NCBI RefSeq assembly: GCF_004118975.1
Contig: NZ_CP035376.1
Location: 1,240,001 to 1,304,000 of the forward strand
Source of the DNA: Luteimonas sp. YGD11-2
GTDB lineage: Bacteria; Pseudomonadota; Gammaproteobacteria; Xanthomonadales; Xanthomonadaceae
Reading direction: 5' to 3'
Length of the DNA: 64,000 nt
Part shown: piece by piece, positions 18,340-27,696 of the stretch
Position numbering within the stretch: the stretch's first letter is position 1
Layout: every line of letters starts with the position of its first letter
Notes under the pieces: model-generated
Database searches by the model: none
What the model was told of the DNA's origin: nothing
What the model saw: only the letters and a program-made list of their open reading frames with translations
Position numbers and translations under genes: made by a program

Positions 18340-19358
18340 TCCTTCCCCTTCTCCAGCGCGCCGACGCGGCGCGCGAGCGCATCGAGTTGCCGGAAACGCG
18401 CTGCATTGCGGCGCCAGTCGCGCGTCGCCATGGCCGGCATTCCCGACGAATATTCCCCCGGCTCGGTGATCGAGCTCGACACCATCGACATCGCGTGCAC
18501 CAGCACCCGGTCGCAGATCTCCAGATGACCGGAAATGCCGGCGGCGCCCGCGATCAGGCAGTACCGCCCGATGCGCGTGCTGCCAGCCACGCCGACGCAA
18601 CCGGCCATCGCCGTATGCGCACCGACATGGACGTTGTGGGCGATCTGGATCAGGTTGTCCAGGCGCACGCCTTCTTCCAGCACGGTGTCGTCGAGTGCAC
18701 CGCGGTCGACGGTGGTGTTGGCGCCGATCTCGACATCATCGCCGCAGACCACGCCGCCCAGCTGCGGCACCTTGATCCAGCGGCCGTCCTCCATCGCCAT
18801 GCCGAAGCCTTCGGCGCCGAGCACCGCGCCCGGCTGGATCTGCACCCGCCTGCCGAGCCGCACGCGGCGGTCGAGGGTGACTCGGGCCACCAGCACGCAG
18901 TCGATATCGAGATGGCAGTCCTCGCCGATCACGCAGCCCGCGCCGACCACGCAGCCCGCGCCGATGCTGCTGCGCGCACCGATGCTCACCAGCGGGCCGA
19001 TCTCGGCCTCCGGGTGCACCTGTGCCGTCGGGTCGACGACCGCGCTCGGATGGATGCCGGGGCGCGAAGGGCGTTTCGGCTCGAACAGCGCGGCGATCTT
19101 CGCGTAGGCCACGTACGGGTCGCGCGCGACCAGCGCGGTGCCCGCGAACGAGCCCGCGTCACCTTCGCGCAGCACCACGATGCCGGCGCCGGTCGATGCG
19201 AGCTGGTCGCGCAGCCGCGGGTTGGAGAGGAAGCTGAGTTCAGTCGCGGTGGCACGCGACAGCGGGGCCACGCCGGAGACCTGCACCTGCCCGTCGCCCC
19301 GCAGTTCCAGCCCGAAACGCCGCGCAAGATCGGCGGCGCTGTGGTATTGCGTATCCAT
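18336..19358 (-). CDS. lpxD: UDP-3-O-(3-hydroxymyristoyl)glucosamine N-acyltransferase
   Basis: 340 residues. It adds the N-2 acyl chain in the third step of lipid A synthesis. The N-terminal uridine-binding domain (residues 1-100, GVAPLSRATATELSFLSN) precedes a left-handed beta-helix with many hexapeptide repeats ([36 protein letters not shown]). QIAHNVHVGAHTAMAGCVGV contains the catalytic His. ATG at 19358 is 17 bases after the bamA stop. In many gammaproteobacteria skp lies between bamA and lpxD; there is no room for it here. Confidence 0.96.
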   Translation of the reverse strand: MDTQYHSAADLARRFGLELRGDGQVQVSGVAPLSRATATELSFLSNPRLRDQLASTGAGIVVLREGDAGSFAGTALVARDPYVAYAKIAALFEPKRPSRPGIHPSAVVDPTAQVHPEAEIGPLVSIGARSSIGAGCVVGAGCVIGEDCHLDIDCVLVARVTLDRRVRLGRRVQIQPGAVLGAEGFGMAMEDGRWIKVPQLGGVVCGDDVEIGANTTVDRGALDDTVLEEGVRLDNLIQIAHNVHVGAHTAMAGCVGVAGSTRIGRYCLIAGAAGISGHLEICDRVLVHAMSMVSSSITEPGEYSSGMPAMATRDWRRNAARFRQLDALARRVGALEKGKE

Positions 19359-19375
19359 CGTCGCGTTGCGGGCCG

Positions 19376-21907
19376 TCAGAACGCGCCGCCGAAGGTGAAC
19401 TGCAGGCGCTCGGTCTCGTCGCCGCGGCGCAGGAGTTCGCCCGAGCCGCCGTACACGTCCTTCTGCGATTCCAGCGGGATCGCGTAGCTGATCGAGATCG
19501 GGCCCACCGGGGCGCGCCACATCAGCGCAACGCCGGCGGAAATGCGCAGGTCCTTGGCATCGAACGCGTCGAGGTCGCGGAACACGTTGCCGAAGTCGAC
19601 GAACGCGGAAATGCGCGCGGCCGGCGAGTCGAGCAGGGTCGGGAAGTACATCTCCAGCGAGCCCACGGTCTTCAGCGCGCCACCGATCGGCTGCAGGTAG
19701 GTGCTTCCCTGCGCGGACTCGCGCGGCCCCAAGGTGTTGTCACGGAAGCCGCGCACCGAGCGCGTACCGCCGGCGTAGAAGTTCTCGAAGAACGGCAGGC
19801 CGGACGCGGTGATCGTGCGCAGGTAATCCGGCGAGGTCGGGTCGCAGGGGTTGGACGGGTCCGGACCCGGCTGGTACACCGGCGGCGTGGCCGGATCGTT
19901 GTCGTGATCGACCAGTTGCGGATCGGTGAAGCAGACATTGCGGGTGACGTCGTCGCCGTAGCTGTCGCCGTAGCCGATCTCGGCGCGGGTGTTGAGCACG
20001 AGGGCGCGGCTGATCGGCCAGTACTTGGAGAACTCGTAGTTGAGCTTGTAGAACTCCGCGGTCGAACCGGGCAGGGTGACCTCGAGGCCGACGCGCTGGT
20101 AGGTACCGCGGGTGGGCTGCAGGAAGTCGTTGCGGCTGTCGCGCGCCCAGCCGAGCTCGGTGCGCCACGAATTGAAGGTGCGCGAGCCGAAGGCGTCGAT
20201 GTAGTCGACGATGGAATCCGGCGTGCCACCGCGCCAGGCGTAGATCTCGTTGCGGTCGATGCCGAACATCAGCGAGATGCTGTCGTTCTCGGTGATCGGA
20301 ATCCCGAAGAACATCTGTGCCGCGGCATTGGTCGAGGAGTACTGCGCGGTGTTGAACTCGGAGTTGTCGAACTCGCGCCACCACAGGTTGTAGCCCAGCG
20401 ACATGCCGTCGTCGGTGAAGTACGGGTTGAGGTAGGAGAACGCGTAGCGCTGCAGGTAGACGTTGCGGCTGGCCTCGATCGACACGCGGTTGCCGCTGCC
20501 GAGGAAGTTGTTCTGCGACAGCTGCACCGAGGTGGTGACGCCGGCCAGCTGCGAGTAGCCCAGGCCGAACACGAAGCTGCCCGACGCGGTTTCCTTGACG
20601 TTGAACACCACGTCGACCTGGTCGTCGCTGCCCGGGACCGGCTGGGTCTCGACGTTGACGCTGCCCGACTCGAAGAAGCCCAGGCGCTGCAGGCGCACCT
20701 TCGAGCGATCGACCGCGGCCTGCGAATACCAGCTGCCTTCGAACTGGCGCATCTCGCGGCGCAGCACCTCGTCGGAGGTGCGGGTGTTGCCCTTGAACAC
20801 CACCCGGCGCACGTTGACGCGCGGGCCCGGCACCACCTGCATGTTGATGGCCACGGTGCGGTCGTCACGGTTGACGTCCGGGATCGGGTTCACCTGCGCG
20901 AACGCGTAGCCGATGTTGGACAGCGTGGCCACGATCGCGTCGGAGCTCAGTTCCAGCAGCGCGCGCGAGAACGTCTGGCCCTCGCGCACGAACACACGCT
21001 CCTCGATCTGCTCCCTGGGCAGGATCGTGTCGCCGGTGACCTCGACCCCCGAAATCGTGTAGATCTCGCCCTCGGTCAGGCCCGCGGTGAGGTACATGTC
21101 GCGGCGGTCTGGGCTGATCGCGACCTGCGTGCTGTCGATCGAGAAATCGACGTAGCCGCGGTCGAGATAGAAATTGTTGAGCTTCTCGAGGTCGCCGGAG
21201 AGCTTCTCGCGCGAGTACTGGTCGTCGCGGCGGTACCAGCTCAGCCAGTTGCTCTCGGACGACTCCCAGCTGTCGGTGATCGTCTCCTGGTCGTAGGTTT
21301 CGTTGCCGACCAGGTTGATGTGGCGGATCTTCGCCGCCTTGCCCTCGTCGACCGCGATCGTCACGTCGACGCGGTTGCGGTCGAGCTGCGAGACGGTCGG
21401 GGTGATGGTGACGTTGTACTTGCCGCGGTTGTTGTACTGGCGGGTCAGTTCCTGGGTGACGCGGTCGAGCGCGAGGCGGTCGAAGGTGTCGCCTTCCGAC
21501 AGGCCGATGTCGGCCAGGCCGCGCTGCAGGTCCTCGGTCTTGATGTCCTTGTTGCCGGTCAGCGTGAGCCGGTTGATCGCCGGGCGCTCGGTCACGGCAA
21601 CCACCAGGATGTCGCCCTGGCGGCCGACCTGCACGTCCTCGAAGAAGCCGGTGCGATACAGCGCGCGCACCGCCTCGCCGACGCGGACCTGGTCGATGGT
21701 GTCGCCACGCTCGATCGGCAGGTAGGTGAACACCGTGCCCGCGCCGATGCGCTGCAGGCCGTCGATGCGGATGTCGGAGACGGTGAACGCGCCGCTGGCC
21801 GCCGGTTGCGCGGCAGGTGCCTCCGGCATGGTCTGGGCCCAGGCGGGGGCGGTAAGGGCCGCGGACAGGGCAAGTGCAAGCAGGCGGCGGCTGGGAATTC
21901 GCGTCAT
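19376..21907 (-). CDS. bamA: Outer membrane protein assembly factor BamA
   Basis: 843 residues. BamA is the central component of the BAM complex that folds beta-barrels into the outer membrane. A signal peptide (residues 1 to about 25, cleavage after AWA) is followed by five POTRA domains (about 40-435) and a 16-strand barrel. The lid-loop motif VRGF is near residue 717, and the protein ends in Phe (FTFGGAF) as outer-membrane barrels do. An extracellular loop just before FFENFYAGGTRSVRGF is long, Asp/Pro-rich, and has two Cys near residues 658 and 687 with a DHDNDP stretch between. It is the gene downstream of rseP. Confidence 0.97.
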   Translation of the reverse strand: MTRIPSRRLLALALSAALTAPAWAQTMPEAPAAQPAASGAFTVSDIRIDGLQRIGAGTVFTYLPIERGDTIDQVRVGEAVRALYRTGFFEDVQVGRQGDILVVAVTERPAINRLTLTGNKDIKTEDLQRGLADIGLSEGDTFDRLALDRVTQELTRQYNNRGKYNVTITPTVSQLDRNRVDVTIAVDEGKAAKIRHINLVGNETYDQETITDSWESSESNWLSWYRRDDQYSREKLSGDLEKLNNFYLDRGYVDFSIDSTQVAISPDRRDMYLTAGLTEGEIYTISGVEVTGDTILPREQIEERVFVREGQTFSRALLELSSDAIVATLSNIGYAFAQVNPIPDVNRDDRTVAINMQVVPGPRVNVRRVVFKGNTRTSDEVLRREMRQFEGSWYSQAAVDRSKVRLQRLGFFESGSVNVETQPVPGSDDQVDVVFNVKETASGSFVFGLGYSQLAGVTTSVQLSQNNFLGSGNRVSIEASRNVYLQRYAFSYLNPYFTDDGMSLGYNLWWREFDNSEFNTAQYSSTNAAAQMFFGIPITENDSISLMFGIDRNEIYAWRGGTPDSIVDYIDAFGSRTFNSWRTELGWARDSRNDFLQPTRGTYQRVGLEVTLPGSTAEFYKLNYEFSKYWPISRALVLNTRAEIGYGDSYGDDVTRNVCFTDPQLVDHDNDPATPPVYQPGPDPSNPCDPTSPDYLRTITASGLPFFENFYAGGTRSVRGFRDNTLGPRESAQGSTYLQPIGGALKTVGSLEMYFPTLLDSPAARISAFVDFGNVFRDLDAFDAKDLRISAGVALMWRAPVGPISISYAIPLESQKDVYGGSGELLRRGDETERLQFTFGGAF

Positions 21908-21962
21908 CTAAAACGTCCGTTGGGGAAGCGCCCGCGGTGGTCGCGGGGCGGGATTCGTGCGG

Positions 21963-23324
21963 TCAGCGTTGCACCAGTTGCAGGATGTCGTTGTAGAACG
22001 CCAGCCCCATGAGGCCGGCCAGCAGCACCAGGCCGACCGATTGGCCGGCCGCCATCGCACGTTCGCTGACCGGGCTGCCTTTGACCAACTCGATAAGGTA
22101 ATACAACAGGTGTCCGCCATCCAGCAGCGGGATCGGCAGCAGGTTGATGACCGCGAGGCTCAGCGAGAGCAGCGCGAGGATGGTCAGGTACCAGGCAACG
22201 CCCTGCTGCGCATAGGTATTCGTGGCCCGGGCGATGGTGATCGGGCCGGCCACGGTGTTCTCGACGGCAATGCGGCCGGTGAACGCGCGGCCGATCATCC
22301 CGACCAGTTGCCCGGTCAGATGCGCGGTTTCACGCAGCGCCGCCGGCACCGCCGCGAGCGGCCCATAGCGTTGCAGTGCGTCCTTGGCTGGCAGTTCCGT
22401 CCGTGCGGATTCGATGCCCAGCGCCCAGAAGTCACCGCGCGCGTCGTCGTGGATACGTCGCGGGGTGACCTCCAGCGCCATCCGCTCGCCGTTGCGCTCC
22501 ACCTCGATCATCGCCGCGCCGCCGCGCTCGCCCAGCGCCTGCACCAGCGGGCCGATCTGGTCGAAGGTGGCCACCGGGTTGCCGTCGAGCGCGGTGACAC
22601 GGTCGTCCTCGGCCAGCACGCCCCAGGCGGGCGAGTCCGGATGGACCCGGCCGATCACCGGCGATGCCAGCAGGTGTCGTGGCAGCACGCCGACGGCGGG
22701 CAGCAGCGCGCGGTCGTCGAGTTCCGGTGCCAGCTTCGACAGCGGTAGGGTGCGTTCGGCTGGGTTGCCATCGGCATCCACCACCGCCAGGCGTACGTCG
22801 GCGCGGTCGAGCGCCGCCGGCAGCAGCGCCATCTGCACTTCGTTCCAGGTCGGCGTCGCGCGCTCCCCGACCGCTTCGATACGGTCGCCGCGGGCCAGCC
22901 CGGCCTCGGCGGCCACGCCCTGCACATGGCCGACCACCGGAGCGTAATCCGGCCGGCCGACCACGAACATCGCCCACAGCAGCGCCACGCACAGCAACAG
23001 GTTGGCGGCAGGCCCGGCGGCGACGATCGCCATGCGCTGGCCAACCGACTTGCGGTTGAACGCCTGCGACACCTCGTCCGCAGCCACCGGTGCCTCGCGC
23101 TCGTCGAGCATCTTCACGTAGCCGCCGAGCGGGATCGCGGCGATCGCGTACTCGGTGCCGTCGCGGCCGCGGCGCATCCACAGCGGGCGGCCGAAGCCGA
23201 CCGAGAAACGCAGCACCCTGACCCCGTTGCGGCGTGCCACCCAGTAGTGGCCGAACTCGTGGAACGTGACCAGCAGGCCCAGGCTCACGATGAGCCACCA
23301 GACCGAACCGAGGAAGTCGCTCAT
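21963..23324 (-). CDS. rseP: RIP metalloprotease RseP (site-2 protease)
   Basis: 453 residues. This inner-membrane zinc protease cuts anti-sigma factor RseA and remnant signal peptides in envelope-stress signalling. The zinc motif HEFGH lies in the first helix (LLVTFHEFGHYWVARR, about 18-33), and the third ligand is in the C-terminal LPIPLLDGGHL. Two PDZ domains lie in between (GVAAEAGLARGDRIEAV; VHPDSPAWGVLAEDDRVTAL). It is flanked by dxr and bamA in the usual order. Confidence 0.97.
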   Translation of the reverse strand: MSDFLGSVWWLIVSLGLLVTFHEFGHYWVARRNGVRVLRFSVGFGRPLWMRRGRDGTEYAIAAIPLGGYVKMLDEREAPVAADEVSQAFNRKSVGQRMAIVAAGPAANLLLCVALLWAMFVVGRPDYAPVVGHVQGVAAEAGLARGDRIEAVGERATPTWNEVQMALLPAALDRADVRLAVVDADGNPAERTLPLSKLAPELDDRALLPAVGVLPRHLLASPVIGRVHPDSPAWGVLAEDDRVTALDGNPVATFDQIGPLVQALGERGGAAMIEVERNGERMALEVTPRRIHDDARGDFWALGIESARTELPAKDALQRYGPLAAVPAALRETAHLTGQLVGMIGRAFTGRIAVENTVAGPITIARATNTYAQQGVAWYLTILALLSLSLAVINLLPIPLLDGGHLLYYLIELVKGSPVSERAMAAGQSVGLVLLAGLMGLAFYNDILQLVQR

Positions 23325-23357
23325 TGACGCGGGCTCATGGGGCGGGGCTCATGTCGT

Positions 23358-24536
23358 TCATGCGCAGGCATGACGGGGCAGGGCCAGGGTGGCGTGGTGG
23401 CGCGCCTGCGCGTCCGCCTCGCGTGCGGCCTCCAGCGAGGCGATCTCGACCGGGGGCAACGCCGCGAGCGCGGATTCGACGATGGCGGGAATGCTCAGGA
23501 AACCGATGCGGCCCTGAAGGAAGGCTGAAACCGCCACCTCGTTGGCGGCGTTGAGCACCGCCGGTGCCGAGCCGCCGGCATCCAGCGCCTCGCGCGCCAG
23601 GCGCAGGCAGGCGAAGGTGTCCATGTCGGGCGCCTCGAAGTCCAGCCGGCCGTGGGCGATGAGGTCGAGCGCGGGCACGCCGGACGGGATGCGTTCGGGC
23701 CATGCGAAGCCGACCGCGAGCGCGGTGCGCATGTCGGGCAGGCCCAGCTGGGCGATCGTGGAGCCGTCGGTGTATTCCACCAGCGCGTGCACCAGGCTCT
23801 GCGGATGCACGACCACGCCGATGCGTCCGTTGCCGAGCCCGAACAGGTGGTGGGCCTCGATCACCTCGAGACCCTTGTTCATCAGCGTCGCCGAATCGAC
23901 CGAGATCTTGGGGCCCATCGACCACTTCGGATGCGCCACCGCCTGTGCCGGGGTGATCGATGCAAGCGAAGCGCGGTCGCGGCCACGGAACGGCCCGCCC
24001 GACGCGGTCAGCACCAGGCGCTGGACGCCGGCACCGACCCGGCCATCGGGCAGGCACTGGAACAGCGCGTTGTGTTCGCTGTCGATCGGCAGGATGCAGG
24101 CGCCCGACTCGCGTGCCGTGGCCATCACCAGGTCACCGGCCATCACCAGCGATTCCTTGTTGGCCAGCAGCAGCCGCTTGCCGGCGCGTGCCGCGGCCAG
24201 CGTCGAATCGAGCCCGGCGGCGCCGACGATCGCCGCGACCACACTGTCACAGGCGTCACCGGCCGCCAGCGCGCAGAGCGCCTCGTCGCCGGCGTGTGCC
24301 TCCGTCGCGAGCCCGGCCACGCGCAGGCCGTCGCGCAGCGCGCCGTAGAGGGCGGGCTCGCCGATGACCGCATGCGCCGGCTGGTGCTGCACGCACAGCG
24401 CGACCAGCGCGTCGACGTTGCGGCCGGCGGCCAGCACACTGGCCGACAGGTGCTGCGGATGGCGGGCGATGACGTCGAGCGCGGACCCGCCGATGGAGCC
24501 GGTTGCGCCGAGGACCGCGACGCGCTGCGGCTTCAT
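23358..24536 (-). CDS. dxr: 1-deoxy-D-xylulose-5-phosphate reductoisomerase
   Basis: 392 residues. It converts DXP to methylerythritol phosphate with NADPH, the committed step of the MEP isoprenoid pathway. The N-terminal Rossmann motif is [18 protein letters not shown], and the metal and substrate sites are in [26 protein letters not shown] and [23 protein letters not shown] at 24536 ([10 protein letters not shown]) is chosen because the motif follows directly. The C-terminal 25 residues are Ala/His-rich and variable. It lies 37 bases after cdsA. Confidence 0.97.
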   Translation of the reverse strand: MKPQRVAVLGATGSIGGSALDVIARHPQHLSASVLAAGRNVDALVALCVQHQPAHAVIGEPALYGALRDGLRVAGLATEAHAGDEALCALAAGDACDSVVAAIVGAAGLDSTLAAARAGKRLLLANKESLVMAGDLVMATARESGACILPIDSEHNALFQCLPDGRVGAGVQRLVLTASGGPFRGRDRASLASITPAQAVAHPKWSMGPKISVDSATLMNKGLEVIEAHHLFGLGNGRIGVVVHPQSLVHALVEYTDGSTIAQLGLPDMRTALAVGFAWPERIPSGVPALDLIAHGRLDFEAPDMDTFACLRLAREALDAGGSAPAVLNAANEVAVSAFLQGRIGFLSIPAIVESALAALPPVEIASLEAAREADAQARHHATLALPRHACA

Positions 24537-24573
24537 CGCGTCGCCGTACGCGTGGACGGGGTGCTGCGCACGC

Positions 24574-25410
24574 TCAGAACCCCAGCCAGATCTGGCCGAT
24601 GGCGAACACCGGCAGCGCGGCGATGACGCCATCGACGCGGTCGAGCAGGCCGCCGTGGCCGGGGATCAGGTTGCCGGAATCCTTCATGCCGACCTGGCGT
24701 TTGAGCAGGCTCTCGAACAGGTCGCCGACCACCGAGAACAGCACCGCGATCAACGCCACCAGCACCACCGCCCACAGCTGCGTGGCCGGCGTGCCCAGCA
24801 GCAGGGCGCCGGCCAGCGCCACGACCAGGCCGGCGAGCAGGCCACCCAGCAGCCCTTCCACGGTCTTGTTGGGGCTGATGCGCGGTGCCAGCTTGCGCCG
24901 CCCGAACTTCCTGCCGGCGAAGTAGGCGCCGGAATCGGCGGCCCAGACGATCATCAGTGCCACCAGCAACCAGCCGGCGCCTGCCGGCTCGCCGGCGTGG
25001 ATCAGCCCGAGCGCGGCCCAGGCGGGAATGATCGCGGCGGTGCCGGCGGCGAGCTTGAGGATGCGCGCGCTGCCGGAGCCGGCGGTGCCGAATTCGAAAC
25101 GGCGCAGCCAGGCCATCGCCACCAGCCACCAGCCGATGCCGGCCACGCACAGCAGCTTCAGCAGTACCAGCGACCTGCCGGGGTCGTTGGCCGATGCCCA
25201 GACCACCGCGACCATCAGCAGCAGGTTGGCCAGCAGCAGCACGCCACGCGCCGTGGTGTCCTCCACTTCGGCCAGCCGGTACCACTCCCACAGTGCGCCC
25301 AGGAACAGCACCGCGGCGAGCGCGGCCATCCAGGGGGTGGGAAGCAGCAGGACCGCGGCGATCGCCAGGGGCGCCATCACCAGTGCGGCGAGCACGCGGG
25401 TTCGGGTCAT
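24574..25410 (-). CDS. cdsA: Phosphatidate cytidylyltransferase
   Basis: 278 residues, a polytopic membrane enzyme making CDP-diacylglycerol from phosphatidate and CTP, the branch point of phospholipid synthesis. About eight hydrophobic segments are visible, and the family signature is in the C-terminal part ([20 protein letters not shown], then GLLDRVDGV), with Asp and Lys metal/CTP residues intact. ATG at 25410 overlaps the uppS stop as ATGA. The frame remains open far upstream within uppS, which is not coding in that frame. Confidence 0.96.
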   Translation of the reverse strand: MTRTRVLAALVMAPLAIAAVLLLPTPWMAALAAVLFLGALWEWYRLAEVEDTTARGVLLLANLLLMVAVVWASANDPGRSLVLLKLLCVAGIGWWLVAMAWLRRFEFGTAGSGSARILKLAAGTAAIIPAWAALGLIHAGEPAGAGWLLVALMIVWAADSGAYFAGRKFGRRKLAPRISPNKTVEGLLGGLLAGLVVALAGALLLGTPATQLWAVVLVALIAVLFSVVGDLFESLLKRQVGMKDSGNLIPGHGGLLDRVDGVIAALPVFAIGQIWLGF

Positions 25411-26249
25411 GCGTCTGGGGTATCCGTGTCGTGTGGGGCGGTGGGTGCGACCTGGGCGCTGGTGAGCCCGAAGCGCCGCTCGCGGGCGGCGTAGTCGGCC
25501 AACGCACGGTCGAGCACGGCCGCATCGAGGTCGGGCCACAGGGTATCGGTGAACCACAGTTCGGTATAGGCCAGCTGCCACAGCAGGAAGTTGCTGATGC
25601 GCAGGTCGCCGCCGGTGCGGATGAAGAGATCCGGCGGCGGCAGTTCGGCCAGCGCGACACGCGTGCCCAGCAGCTGCTCGTCGATGTCCTCGGGGCGCAG
25701 CCGGCCGGCGGCGACGTCGTGCGCCAGCGCGCGCGCGGCCGCGGCGATGTCCTGGCGGCCGCCATAGCTCACCGCGATGTTGAGCGCGAGACGCGAATGG
25801 CGCCCCGTGCGCGCTTCGGCCGTGGCCATGCGCGCCTGCAGCGGCGGCGCGAAACGGCTGCGTTCGCCGATGAAGCGGATGCGGATGCCGCGGCGGTCGA
25901 GCTCGTCGATCTCGCGGTCGAGCGCACCCATGAACAGCTTCATCAGCGCGCCGACTTCGTCCTCGGGCCGCCCCCAGTTCTCGCTGGAGAACGCGAACAG
26001 GGTGAGCGCGCCGATGCCACGTTCGACGCACCAGTCGATGCAGAGGTTGACCGCGCGCGCGCCGGCGCGGTGGCCGATCGCACGGGGGCGTCGGCGCCGC
26101 GCGGCCCAGCGGCCGTTGCCGTCCATGATGATCGCCAGGTGCCGTGGCACCGCGTCGACATCCCTGGCGCCGGCGACGGCCGGATCACGTGGATCCGGAC
26201 GCGCGGGCGGGGGCCGGGCGTCAGCCGGCGCTGGTGTGTGTCCGATCAC
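25407..26249 (-). CDS. uppS: (2E,6E)-farnesyl-diphosphate-specific undecaprenyl diphosphate synthase
   Basis: 280 residues from a GTG start. It extends farnesyl diphosphate (made by IspA) to the C55 carrier lipid for peptidoglycan and O-antigen. The catalytic P-loop-like signature HLAIIMDGNGRWA is at about 37-49, with LTLFAFSSENWGRP and the C-terminal RTGGDLRISNFLLWQ. The N-terminus is about 20 residues longer than in E. coli and Pro/Ala-rich; no closer start with a ribosome site was found, so the exact start is uncertain. The gap to frr is 20 bases. Confidence 0.95.
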   Translation of the reverse strand: MIGHTPAPADARPPPARPDPRDPAVAGARDVDAVPRHLAIIMDGNGRWAARRRRPRAIGHRAGARAVNLCIDWCVERGIGALTLFAFSSENWGRPEDEVGALMKLFMGALDREIDELDRRGIRIRFIGERSRFAPPLQARMATAEARTGRHSRLALNIAVSYGGRQDIAAAARALAHDVAAGRLRPEDIDEQLLGTRVALAELPPPDLFIRTGGDLRISNFLLWQLAYTELWFTDTLWPDLDAAVLDRALADYAARERRFGLTSAQVAPTAPHDTDTPDA

Positions 26250-26269
26250 AACCCGCGACTGACCGGTCC

Positions 26270-26827
26270 TCAGACCGCCATCAGCTCCTGTTCCTTGGCC
26301 TTGACCACTTCGTCGACGTCCTTGATCGCCTTGTCGGTGAGCTTCTGGATCTCGTCTTCGCTGCGGCGCTCGTCGTCCTCGGAGATCAGCTTCTCCTTGA
26401 GGAGTTCCTTGACCTGCTGGTTGGCATCGCGGCGGATGTTGCGGATCGCGACCTTCGCGTCCTCACCCTCGCTGTGCACGACCTTGGACAGCTCGCGGCG
26501 ACGCTCCTCGGTCAGGGCCGGCAGGTTCAGGCGGATGGTGGTGCCGGCGGTGTTGGGCGTCAGCCCGAGATCGGAGGCGAGGATCGCCTTCTCGACCGCG
26601 GCGACCATCGGCTTTTCCCACGGAGTGATCGTGAGCGAGCGTGCATCGCTCACCGACACGCTGGCGACCTGCGACAGCGGCATGTCGGAGCCGTAGTAGT
26701 TGACCTTCAGGTGCTCGACCAGCGCGGTCGAGGCACGGCCGGTACGGACCTTGACCAGCGTGTGGCGAAGCGCCTCGACGCTCTTGGCCATGCGGGTCTG
26801 GGTGTCTTTCTTGATATCGTCGAGCAT
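26270..26827 (-). CDS. frr: Ribosome recycling factor
   Basis: 185 residues, the invariant family length. With EF-G it splits post-termination ribosomes. The sequence reads as classic [23 protein letters not shown] near the N-terminus, [38 protein letters not shown], and the charged helical C-terminus. It is 82 bases downstream of pyrH, in the conserved rpsB-tsf-pyrH-frr order. Confidence 0.98.
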   Translation of the reverse strand: MLDDIKKDTQTRMAKSVEALRHTLVKVRTGRASTALVEHLKVNYYGSDMPLSQVASVSVSDARSLTITPWEKPMVAAVEKAILASDLGLTPNTAGTTIRLNLPALTEERRRELSKVVHSEGEDAKVAIRNIRRDANQQVKELLKEKLISEDDERRSEDEIQKLTDKAIKDVDEVVKAKEQELMAV

Positions 26828-26909
26828 CGCCGGCTCCAGCTGCGGTCGGGAACCGCGGGATTATACGTGCACCACGCGGCGCGACGCTGCCCGACGGGCT
26901 GGCGTGCGA

Positions 26910-27629
26910 TCAGCGGCCGGTGACCAGGGTGCCGATCGCCTCGCCGCGCAGGATGCGCAGCAGCACGCCCGGCTGGCCCATGTCGAACACCCGCATCGGC
27001 AGGCTGCTGTCGCGGGCGAGCGCGAACGCCGCGGTATCCATGACCTCCAGGCCGCGCGAGATCACCTCGTCGTAGCTGAGCTGCTCGAAGCGCACCGCGT
27101 CGGCGTGCTTCTTGGGGTCCTTGTCGTAGACGCCATCGACCTTGGTCGCCTTGAGCAGCAGGTCGGCGCCGATCTCGATCGCGCGCAGCGCGGCGCCGGA
27201 ATCGGTGGTGAAGAACGGGCTGCCGACACCGGCGGCGAAGATCACCAGGCGGCCCTTCTCGAGATGGCGGATCGCGCGGCGGCGGATGTAGTCCTCGCAG
27301 ACGTCGTTGATCTTGATCGCGCTCATCACCCGCGCCTTGGCGCCGAGCTTCTCCAGCGCGTCCTGCATCGCCAGCGCGTTGATCACGGTGGCGAGCATGC
27401 CCATCTGGTCACCGGTGACGCGGTCCATGCCGCTGGCGGCCAGCCCGGCACCGCGGAAGATGTTGCCGCCGCCGATGACCAGCGCCACTTCCGCGCCGGC
27501 GTGCTGGGCCTCGATCACCTCGCGGGCGAGGCGGCCGATGACCTTGGGGTCGATGCCGTAATCCTCGTCGCCCATCAGGGCCTCGCCGGACAGTTTGAGC
27601 AGGACGCGGCGATAGGCGAGTGTGGACAT
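26910..27629 (-). CDS. pyrH: Uridylate kinase (UMP kinase)
   Basis: 239 residues, a hexameric amino-acid-kinase-fold enzyme that phosphorylates UMP and is regulated by GTP and UTP. Motifs: [20 protein letters not shown] at the N-terminus, [40 protein letters not shown], and [19 protein letters not shown]. Normally tsf is immediately upstream; here an HDOD-GGDEF gene lies between, so pyrH probably uses its own promoter (TAGAAT 27665-27660). Confidence 0.98.
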   Translation of the reverse strand: MSTLAYRRVLLKLSGEALMGDEDYGIDPKVIGRLAREVIEAQHAGAEVALVIGGGNIFRGAGLAASGMDRVTGDQMGMLATVINALAMQDALEKLGAKARVMSAIKINDVCEDYIRRRAIRHLEKGRLVIFAAGVGSPFFTTDSGAALRAIEIGADLLLKATKVDGVYDKDPKKHADAVRFEQLSYDEVISRGLEVMDTAAFALARDSSLPMRVFDMGQPGVLLRILRGEAIGTLVTGR

Positions 27630-27659
27630 GCGGGCCTCGGGGATGGGTAAACCGCCGGG

Positions 27660-27665
27660 ATTCTA
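27660..27665 (-). promoter_or_regulatory. Candidate -10 box (TAGAAT) of pyrH
   Basis: GGCTAGAAT on the minus strand, 30 bases before the pyrH ATG, within the 67-base gap after the HDOD-GGDEF gene. No clear -35 element. The same nonamer precedes the FNR-type gene and gdx. Confidence 0.45.
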
Positions 27666-27696
27666 GCCGATCGCCCGCTCGCCGCGCCGTCGCGCG

